From Streptomyces sp. AC550_RSS872 (GTDB taxonomy: Bacteria; Actinomycetota; Actinomycetes; Streptomycetales; Streptomycetaceae), in the NCBI RefSeq assembly GCF_019049285.1, contig NZ_JAGMUL010000050.1, forward strand, positions 1 to 64,000: 64,000 bases of DNA, given 5' to 3'. The translations under genes and the position numbers were made by a program. The notes under the pieces are model-generated. The model was not told the DNA's origin and made no database searches. It worked only from the letters and a program-made list of their open reading frames with translations. This document shows positions 8,185 through 15,800 of this stretch, piece after piece. Numbering within the stretch: position 1 is the first letter of the stretch; every line of letters starts with the position of its first letter.

Positions 8185-8379
8185 TCATCTTCTGTTGTGC
8201 CTCCATAGGACAGGGCCGCGCCCTGAAGGGCGCGGCCCTGTGGAACCGGGGTGATGGGGAGTTCCGGCGGTGGCCTCTGCCTCGCGCTTGAGGAGTTCGA
8301 CGTACTGCGCGATGTACTCCGGCGGCACGAGACGGCGACGGCCGATGCGGACGGTCTGAAGGTTGAGATGCGGCTTCCA
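8185..8379 (-). pseudogene. Excisionase (Xis, MerR-like HTH) C-terminal remnant
   Basis: Read leftward, this frame gives NLQTVRIGRRRLVPPEYIAQ followed by a Leu/Lys/Glu helix and ends in TGA. That is the C-terminal half of the small winged-helix excisionases found just upstream of actinomycete integrases. The first helix-turn-helix half is missing: before this point the frame reads into sequence unlike the family, and no start codon fits. The order xis then int, on the same strand, is the expected one. Confidence 0.65.
8210..8241. repeat. Perfect 14-bp hairpin inside the xis remnant tail
   Basis: The arms ACAGGGCCGCGCCC and GGGCGCGGCCCTGT pair perfectly around a TGAA loop. The hairpin lies in the 3' coding part of the excisionase remnant rather than after it. 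It may act as a terminator or as a recombination-associated structure; nothing else supports either. Confidence 0.6.
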
Positions 8380-8627
8380 GGGATCTTGTGCTGTCCGCCT
8401 TCAACTTCTAGGATCCACGACGTTCGAAGGTTCGGTTCACGTTCGCAGTATCGAACATGGCGCGGCCGAAGCGGCTTTCGCGTGGTGTACATGCCGGGCA
8501 TGACAGCACCCGCATCATCCGTCCCAGCCCCGATCGCCTCCTGGAGCTTCGTGTGACGTCCCCCGCACAATGCCCACGCCCGCGCCTGTGCCGCGCGGCC
8601 GTGCTCCTCCTGTCAGGCCTGGCGCGG

Positions 8628-9372
8628 CCGGCCCGTCGTCCAACTCGTAGGCGGTGCCTGGGACACGCCGTATCCCAGCCCCGTCCTGCCGCCCCCACCC
8701 CGCCAGGTCACCCCACTGACCGGCGTCGGCACCTTCGACGGAACGACCGTGAAACCGAAGTGGGAATGGAACCACAATTCGGACAACGGCAAGTGGTCCG
8801 TCAACAACGGTCTGACCCTGCGCACCGCGACGGTCGCCAACGACCTGTACTGGGCCCGCAACATCCTCACCGACCGGATTCAGGGACCCACCTCCACCGC
8901 GACCATCCAGCTGGACTACGCGACGATGCGCGATGGCGACCGGGCCGGACTCGCCCTGCTGCGCGACCTCTCCGCGTGGTCGGCATCGAACGAGACGGCG
9001 GCACCACACGGTTGTGATGGTCAACGGCTCGACCATGGACAGCAATTGGAACACCACCGGCTCCGGCACCGGCACCGGCACCGGCACCGAAGTCGCGAGC
9101 GCCAACGTCACGGGCGGTCGCATCTGGCTGCGCGCGGCCGCCGGCATCCGCCCCGGCGCCTCCCGTCCGGGAACCTTCTCCACAGCACCGACGGGACCAA
9201 CTTCACCCGCCTGGGGCCCGCGTTCACCATGGGCGACACCTGGCAGTTCTTCATGGGCTGCCGCTTCACCCTTACCAACTACGCCACGCGGACACTCGGC
9301 TGCTCCGTCCGCATCGCACGGTTCGCGCTGACCACACCCCGAGCGCAGCAACGTCCCTCTCCCCGCATCTGA
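8628..9372 (+). pseudogene. Frameshifted GH43 C-terminal (beta-sandwich) remnant
   Basis: The remnant begins with GRPVVQLVGGAWDTPYPSPV, continues through KPKWEWNHNSDNGKWSVNNG, and ends with NFTRLGPAFTMGDTWQFFMG. This is the C-terminal concanavalin-like domain of GH43 beta-xylosidases and arabinofuranosidases. Three frame changes are needed to read it, near 8983, 9012 and 9180: LLRDLSAW, then VGIERDGGTTR, then VVMVNGSTMDSNWNTTG. The middle has an expanded Thr-Gly string (GTGTGTGT). The catalytic propeller that should precede it is absent. An intact GH43 gene follows 45 bp later. Confidence 0.8.
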
Positions 9373-9417
9373 CCGGCTGCTCAGTCCCCGAGCCGCAGCA
9401 CCAGGAAGGACCACACC

Positions 9418-10863
9418 ATGTCCAGTACCGACGTCCACAGGCCAATGGCTCCCCCTACCACGGTGAGACCACCCGCCACCGGTACGAGACTCGCCCGGGC
9501 AACCTGGGTGCTGATCCTCATGTTGGCGTTCGCCGTCCTTCCTGCCGCGGTGCATCCCACGGCGGCCAGGGCCGACAACCCGATCGTGCAGAACGTCTAC
9601 ACCGCCGACCCGGCCCCGCTGGTGCACAACGGCCGGGTCTACCTCTACACCGGGCATGACGAGGACGGCTCCACCTCCTCCTTCGTGATGAAGGACTGGC
9701 GGGTGTATTCCTCCGCCGACATGGTCAACTGGACCGACCACGGCTCACCGCTCAGCCTGAACACCTTCAGCTGGGCGGGCGCCAACGCGTGGGCCGGCCA
9801 GGCCATCGAACGGAACGGCAAGTTCTACTGGTACGTACCGGTGACGGTCCGGGCGACCGGCGCATTCGCCATCGGCGTGGCGGTGGCGGACAGCCCCACC
9901 GGACCGTTCCGGGACGCCCTCGGCCGCCCGCTGCTGGAGAACACCGAGTTCGACCCGACCGTCTTCATCGACGACGACGGTCAGGCCTACCTCTACTGGG
10001 GCAACCCCAACCTGTGGTACGTCAAGCTGAACGCCGACATGATCTCCTACTCGGGCAGCCCCACCAGGATCCCGCTCACCACCCAGGGCTTCGGAACCCG
10101 CACCGACAACCCCGACCGTCCCACGCTGTACGAAGAAGGGCCGTGGGCCTACAAGCGGAACGGTCTGTACTACCTGGTGTACGCGGCCAGGTGCTGCCAG
10201 GAGTTCATCGCCTACTCCACGGCACCCAGCCCGACCGGGCCGTGGACCTACCGTGGAACAGTCATGCCCGCCCAGGGCAACAGCTTCACCAACCACGCGG
10301 GCATCGTGGACTTCAAGGGCAGTTCGTACTTCTTCTACCACAACGGCGCCCTCCCGGGCGGAGGCGGCTTCACCCGCTCGGTTGCGGTGGAGAAGTTCTC
10401 CTACAACGCCGACGGCAGCATTCCGACGATCAACATGACGAGCGCGGGTGCCCCGCAGGCCGGCTCACTCGATCCGTACGTCCGCCAGGAGGCCGAGACG
10501 ATCGCCTGGGGTTCCGGGATCGAGACCGAATGGTCCAGTGACGGCGGAATGAACGTCGGCTGGATCGAGAACGGCGATTACACCAAGGTCAAGGGAGTGG
10601 CCTTCGGGGCCGGCGCCTCCTCCTTCGCCGCACGCGTCGCCTCGGCCACCAGCGGCGGCACCATCGAAGTGCGCCTGGACAGTCCGAGCGGGTCGATCGT
10701 GGGCCGGTGCGGTGTGCCGAACACCGGTGGCTGGCAGGCCTGGAGAACGGTGACCTGCCCAGTGAGCGGCGTGACGGGAACCCATGACGTCTACCTGACG
10801 TTCAGCGGCGGCAGCGGCTTCTTGTTCAATGTCAACTGGTGGCAGTTCACCCGCGCCGCGTAA
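9418..10863 (+). CDS. Secreted glycoside hydrolase family 43 with CBM6
   Basis: A protein of 481 residues. An Arg-rich N-region and hydrophobic core (about residues 24-51, ending AARA) form a signal peptide. The five-bladed GH43 propeller follows: base D64 (YTADPAPLV), pKa-modulating D179 (EFDPTVFIDDDG), acid E240 (YEEGPWAYK), and H293 in the centre (NHAGIV). Residues 355-479 are a CBM6 carbohydrate-binding module (RQEAE, then NVGWIENGDY, ending VNWWQF). The enzyme should cut arabinose or xylose side chains or oligosaccharides of plant cell wall outside the cell. AGGAAGG before the ATG is the ribosome binding site. Exact specificity cannot be read from sequence. Confidence 0.94.
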   Translation: MSSTDVHRPMAPPTTVRPPATGTRLARATWVLILMLAFAVLPAAVHPTAARADNPIVQNVYTADPAPLVHNGRVYLYTGHDEDGSTSSFVMKDWRVYSSADMVNWTDHGSPLSLNTFSWAGANAWAGQAIERNGKFYWYVPVTVRATGAFAIGVAVADSPTGPFRDALGRPLLENTEFDPTVFIDDDGQAYLYWGNPNLWYVKLNADMISYSGSPTRIPLTTQGFGTRTDNPDRPTLYEEGPWAYKRNGLYYLVYAARCCQEFIAYSTAPSPTGPWTYRGTVMPAQGNSFTNHAGIVDFKGSSYFFYHNGALPGGGGFTRSVAVEKFSYNADGSIPTINMTSAGAPQAGSLDPYVRQEAETIAWGSGIETEWSSDGGMNVGWIENGDYTKVKGVAFGAGASSFAARVASATSGGTIEVRLDSPSGSIVGRCGVPNTGGWQAWRTVTCPVSGVTGTHDVYLTFSGGSGFLFNVNWWQFTRAA

Positions 10864-10884
10864 CCGCACCGCGTTGACTTGCTC

Positions 10885-10902
10885 CTCGGGCTGAAGCCCG
10901 AG
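10885..10902 (+). terminator. Short hairpin after GH43 gene
   Basis: Seven-base arms, CTCGGGC and GCCCGAG, enclose a TGAA loop 22 bp past the GH43 stop. It is a weak candidate terminator without a T-run. From 10903 to 11055 I see nothing I can call a gene. Confidence 0.45.
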
Positions 10903-11055
10903 AACACCCGTGTCGGGACCGCTTCGCGCGCTCAGCGCGCCGGAGGCGAGGGACGCTGAGCCCTCAGGATCGCGGCCAGGACCACGGCGTAAGTGTGCCG
11001 GGTGGCGGTGGCGCATGACGAACTCGTCGGCATCTTCCGTACCGACGGCCAAGAC

Positions 11056-11102
11056 GGTGATGGGGTGAAGGTCCCGGAACTCAGGACCTTCACCCCATCA
11101 CC
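11056..11102 (-). terminator. Strong 19-bp hairpin terminator
   Basis: Perfect 19-base arms (11056-11074 and 11084-11102) surround a 9-nt loop. The hairpin lies 14 bp beyond the stop of the leftward low-complexity gene. Its symmetry would also stop transcription arriving from the GH43 side. Confidence 0.85.
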
Positions 11103-11116
11103 TGGGAGAGGATGGA

Positions 11117-11977
11117 TCACACCGCGCCCTCGGCGACCGGGGCGTCCACGGCCGGGGCGTCCTCGACCGGAGCGTCCTCGACCGGGGCCTCGTCAGCCGG
11201 GGCTTCCTCGACCGGGGCTTCCTCGACCGGGGCTTCCTCCGCGGGCTCCTCCTCAGCCGGGGCCTCGTCGACGGGCTCGTCCTCCGCGGGGGCTTCCTCC
11301 GCCGGGGCTTCGTCAGCCGGCTCCTCCTCCGCGGGAGCCTCGTCCGCGGGCTCCTCCTCAGCCGGGGCCTCCTCCGCCGGCTGCTCGTCCTCCTTGTTCT
11401 CGTCCTCCTTGTTCTCCTCCTCGCCCTTGTTCTCGTCCTCCTTCTTGTCCTCGTCCTTCTTGTCCTCGTCCTTCTTGTCCTCCTTCTCCATCTCCTCGAC
11501 CTTCTTCTCGTCCTTGAACTGGTTGTTGTTGTTGATGTTGATATTGATGTTGATGATGTTGATGTTGTTCTGGACGAAGAAGTTGCCCTTGTTGTGGCTC
11601 TCGACGAAGTAACGGGGGTGGCCGTTCTTCATCGCGTAGAAGCAGTCGTGGTCGTCGTCCCAGTAGAACTTGATTTCCTTCCACCAGCACGAGTACTTCT
11701 CGTCCTTGTCCTCCTTGAAGTGGTCCTTGTAGTACTTCTTGTCCCAGCAGTACTTCTTCTTGTCCTTCTTCTTGTCCTTCTTCCCCTTGTGCTTGTCCTT
11801 GTCCTTGCCCTTCTCCAGGGTCTTGGTCACGCCCGAGTCGGGCATCGTGGTTGCCGATGCCGAGCTGGCCGGCAGGATTACGGCACCGCCGATGACCACG
11901 GCGGATGCGGTCAGGGTCGCCAGGCCCAGCGTCCGCTTGCCAACGACGCCGTCACGCTTGCGGGTAATGCGGTTCAT
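11117..11977 (-). CDS. Secreted low-complexity protein with Lys-rich, Asn/Ile and Glu-Ala-Pro tracts
   Basis: A protein of 286 residues. There is a signal peptide (TLTASAVVIGGAVILPASSASA, residues 21-42). A Lys/Asp tract covers 52-80. A small aromatic, Cys-containing core follows (about 76-135, with YCWDKKYY, SCWWKE and DCFYAMKNGHPRYF). Next come an alternating Ile/Asn strand (134-153, NINIININININNNN), a Lys/Glu tract (154-198) and an (E/D)EAPA repeat tail (199-286). I know no family. The alternating Asn-Ile pattern suggests a beta-strand or amyloid-like stretch, and the Pro-Glu tail looks like a wall spacer, yet no sorting signal is present. AGGAG before the ATG is the ribosome binding site. 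Confidence 0.85.
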   Translation of the reverse strand: MNRITRKRDGVVGKRTLGLATLTASAVVIGGAVILPASSASATTMPDSGVTKTLEKGKDKDKHKGKKDKKKDKKKYCWDKKYYKDHFKEDKDEKYSCWWKEIKFYWDDDHDCFYAMKNGHPRYFVESHNKGNFFVQNNINIININININNNNQFKDEKKVEEMEKEDKKDEDKKDEDKKEDENKGEEENKEDENKEDEQPAEEAPAEEEPADEAPAEEEPADEAPAEEAPAEDEPVDEAPAEEEPAEEAPVEEAPVEEAPADEAPVEDAPVEDAPAVDAPVAEGAV

Positions 11978-12317
11978 GATTTTCTCCTCGTGAAGTGAAA
12001 GGCGCTTTTCTCACGCCCCGGGGCCTCGGTCTCTTTGCGGTGTTTCCGGTGAGGCCCGCACTTCAATGAAGCCGGAATCTCGGAGCTGGGTCATGCTCCG
12101 AAGACTCGGGACTTGACGGAGGAGAAAAAGGTGCGTAAAAGAGGCCCGCGGTCGGTCCCGACGCTCGGTCGAGGACCCATTCGGCCGCGACCAGCGCCCC
12201 GGCGGACTAGCGGACCAGGAACGTGCGGTCGCTGTACGCGACGGTCGCGGAGAACTCGGTGTAGATCGGCCTCGCGGCCGGGCACGCCGTCCGGGCCTGC
12301 CGCCTCGTCCGCTCCAC
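11978..12317. other. Intergenic stretch without a recognisable gene
   Basis: This stretch holds the upstream region of the leftward secreted-protein gene, including AAAGGCGCTTTTCT-type AT-richer sequence near 12000. Open frames exist on both strands, but none has both a start with a ribosome binding site and protein-like composition. The part after about 12200 may be decayed coding sequence leading into the gene tail that follows. Confidence 0.5.
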
Positions 12318-12446
12318 GGCACCACCTCGGCGATCGAGCTCCACGACGCGGACGGGCGCTGCGTCGCACTGATCACACCGTTCGGGATCGTCAGTAGCGA
12401 GGTGCACACGGCGTGGGAACTCCTCGCGGCATCGCTGCCGGGCTGA
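12318..12446 (+). pseudogene. C-terminal gene tail (remnant)
   Basis: The frame reads GTTSAIELHDADGRCVALIT followed by an aliphatic and acidic stretch and LLAASLPG, then TGA. This looks like a genuine protein C-terminus and resembles, faintly, the end of hemin-degrading (HmuS/ChuX) proteins. Upstream, the same frame degenerates into Arg/Pro-rich shadow sequence without a start. A strong terminator hairpin follows the stop by 8 bp, as expected behind a real gene. I infer that the 5' part was deleted. The family guess is weak. Confidence 0.45.
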
Positions 12447-12454
12447 CCGCGGCG

Positions 12455-12494
12455 TCCGGCACCGGTCCCTCCCCTCGTGGGGACCGGTGCCGGA
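12455..12494 (+). terminator. 15-bp hairpin terminator behind the gene tail
   Basis: Perfect arms TCCGGCACCGGTCCC and GGGACCGGTGCCGGA enclose a 10-nt loop. There is no T-run, as is usual in Streptomyces. Confidence 0.75.
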
Positions 12495-12831
12495 CGGCGG
12501 CGAAGTGTCGATCCGTGCCGTCCCGTGCGGACGGGTCAGCGCGGATCGAACGGCACGTGGGCGGCGCCGGAGGCGGATGGCTGCCGCGGAAGGTGAACCT
12601 GCGGAAGGTGTCCGAGAACATGCGGCGCCATGAGTGGTCTCTCCGGGCTCCGGGCTGGTGGCCTGCCTGGGTGACGCGCGAGGGATGCGCACTTGCGTCG
12701 TGATCCTGCCAGCCGAAGGGTGCGCGCGAGGAGCATCCGGTCTCCGGAGGCCACTCTTACCGCAGGTCAGCCGTATAAAGTGAGTTTTCCGGTCCGGATG
12801 TCCAGGTGCGGCGGAGTAAGGAGTGGAGGCC
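12495..12831. other. Upstream region of the STAND gene
   Basis: No gene is supported here. The last 60 bp are less GC-rich (TATAAAGTGAGTTTTCC near 12773-12790) and probably hold the promoter of the following STAND gene, ending with AAGGAG at 12818-12823. Confidence 0.5.
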
Positions 12832-15800
12832 TTGAGTTCCGACTCGGCGGCGCGCACAGCCTTCGCGGAACGGCTTGCGCTGCTCTACAAGGAGGCCGGT
12901 AACCCTCCCCTCAAGAGCGTGGCCGAGGCGGTCGTCCGACTTCAGCGGGTGGACGAGCGGGGGCGGCCCGTACGGGTGTCCGCGCAGCGGATCAGTGACT
13001 GGCGTCGCGCCAGGAACGTGCCCGCGCAGTTCGCCGCGCTGTCGGCCGTCCTGCACGTCCTGATCCCGCCGGCCCGGCGCGCGCGGCCCACGCCCGTCTC
13101 CGCAGGGCTGTACGACCTGGGCCAGTGGCAGCGCCTGTGGGAGCGGGCGACGTCAGGGGAAGAGGAGGAGCAGACTCCGGCGGTCGAGGCCCCTGCCGTG
13201 GCCGGCGGGGTGTGTCCGTATCGGGGGCTGGCCTCGTACCGGCAGGAGGACGCCCGCTGGTTCTTCGGCCGGGAGCGGAGCACCGACGCCCTGGTCGCCC
13301 AGCTCCGTGCCGTGGAGAAGACCGGCGGCCTCGTCATGCTCGTCGGCGCCTCGGGCGCCGGGAAGTCCTCCCTGCTGAACGCCGGTCTGGTGCCCGCCCT
13401 GCGGAACGGCGTGCTGGGCAAGGAGGGCGGCGGGCCGGCCGGCCCGGTCGTGCAGCTGGTGCCGGGCGCCGATCCGCTCGGCGAGCTGACCCGCCGCGTG
13501 CCGGAACTGGCGGAGGTCGTCGCCGGTTCCGAGTCGAGGGCGTCGGAGGAGCCGAAAGAGTCGGAGGAGTCGGGGGAGTCGGGGGGTGTGAGCGGGCCGG
13601 CGAGGCCCGGCGGCGGCGTCGACGGAGCCTACGGGACCCGCGCGGACGCCCCCGCCACGGATCTCGCGCACACCACCCGCGCCGCCGTCCTGGCCTGGGC
13701 CCGGCGCGAGGCCTCCGCGTCCACGGCTCCGACCACGCCGCCCGTCCTGATCGTCGACCAGTTCGAGGAGACCTTCACCCTCTGCCCCGACGAAGGCGAC
13801 CGCCGTACCTTCATCCAGCTCCTGCACGCCGCCTGCACCCCCGCCGAACCCGGCGGCCTCCCGCCCGTCCTCGTCGTCCTCGGCATCCGTGCCGACTTCT
13901 ACGAGCAGTGCCTGGCCCACGCCGAGCTGGCCGACGCGTTGCAGCACCGGCACATGGTGCTCGGCCCGCTGACCACCCCGGAGCTGCGGGAGGCGGTGAC
14001 CGGGCCGGCCAAGGCGGTGGGGCTGGAGCTGGAGCCGGGTCTTGCGGAGCTGATCGTGCGGGAGGTGAGCGCCGACGGGCCGCGCGGGACGCCTGACGCG
14101 GGGGTGCTGCCGCTGCTGTCGCACGCGCTGCTCGCTACCTGGCAGCGGCGCAAGGCGGGGCGGCTGACGCTGGCCGGGTATCGCGCGGCCGGCGGGATCC
14201 AGGGCGCCGTCGCCGCCACCGCCGAGCGCGCCTGGTCCGGCCTCGACCCGGCGGCCCGCACCGCGGCGCGGCTGCTGCTGCTCAGGCTGGTCCGGCTCGG
14301 CGAGGACACCCAGGCGACCCGGCGGCGCGGGACGCGGCGGCAGCTGGCGGCGGAGTCGACGGATCCCGGGAAGACGGAGGAGTCGCTCGAGGCACTGGTG
14401 CGGGCCCGGCTGGTGACGCTGGACGCGGAGACCGTGGAGATCACCCACGAGGCGCTGCTGCACGCCTGGCCCCGGCTGCGGGACTGGATCGGCGAGGACC
14501 GGCAGGGCAATCTGCTGCGCCAGCGGCTGGAGGAGGACGGCCGGGCCTGGGAGGGCTCGAACCGTGACTCGTCGCTGCTGTACCGAGGATCCCGGCTGGA
14601 GCAGGCCCACGGCTGGGCGAGGTCCGCCGGGCACACCTTCCTGACCCGGAGCGCGGTGGAGTTCCTGGCCGCCTCGGTCCGGCTGCGCCGCCGCACGGTG
14701 TGGATCATGCGGAGCGCGGTCGCGGCGCTGGTCGCGCTGGCGATGCTGGCCGTCGGCGCGGCGGTGGTCGCCTGGCAGCAGCGGGACGACGCCATGTTCG
14801 CGCAGGTGCTCGCCGAGGCCGACCGGTTCCAGTACACCGACCCGTCGCTCTCCGCCCAGCTCGACCTGGTCGCCCACCGGCTGCGCCCGGACGACGAGGA
14901 CGCCACCAGCCGGCTGATCTCGATCGTGAACGCGCCGCTGGCCACGCCCCTGCTCGGCCACACCGGCGCCGTCTACCTGACCACGTTCAGCCCGGACGGC
15001 AAGCTCCTGGCCACCGCCAGCTACGACCGGACCGTGCGACTGTGGGACGTGGCCGACCCGGAGCGCCCCAAGCCGCTGGGCAAGCCCCTGACCGGGCACG
15101 AGAGCTGGGTGAGCAGCGCCGTCTTCAGCCCGGACGGCCGCACGCTCGCCAGTGCCGCGGACGACGGCACGGTCCGGCTGTGGGACGTACGGGACCCGAG
15201 CCGGCCACGCCCGCTCGCGGCTCCCCTGACCGGGCACGACGGCACGATCTACCTGGTCGCGTTCAGTCCGGACGGCCGTACGCTCGCCTCGGTCAGCGAG
15301 GACCGGACGGTGCGGTTGTGGAACGTGGCGGATCCTGAGCGGCCCAAGGCGCTCGCCACGCTGAGCGGCGCCGAGGCCGCCGTGCGGTCCGTGGCGTTCA
15401 GCCCGGACGGCGAGACGCTGGCGGCCGGAGGCGACGACAAGACGATCCGGCTCTGGGACGTGTCCGAACCGGCCCGGCCGCAGGCGCTTTCCACGCTGAC
15501 CGGGCACACCGCCCTGGTGCACTCGGTCGCCTTCAGCCCGGACGGCCGCACCCTCGCCAGTGGCAGCGCGGACGACACGGTCCGGCTGTGGGACGTGACC
15601 GATCCGCGCCACGGCGGCCAGCTCGGCGCCCCGCTCACCGGGCACACCGGCCCGATCTGGTCGGTGGCCTTCAACCCGGCAGGCACCATGCTCGCCGCCG
15701 CCAGCGCCGACAGCACCGCGAGCCTGTGGAACGTCAGCGACCGCGCGTATCCCTCGCAGGTCGGCGAGCCCCTCGCGGGCGCCAGCGGGGAGATGTACGC

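Noticed and set aside
8121..8570. Leftward 149-codon frame over the excisionase remnant
   Set aside because: Its translation is Ser/Arg-rich without domains. The neighbouring frame shows the real Xis C-terminus.
7195..8600. attR copy of the tRNA-Pro 3' end
   Set aside because: I looked for TTCAAATCCCGCCACCCC or a close match near the integrase remnant and did not see one, so no attachment site is annotated. The reading was by eye.
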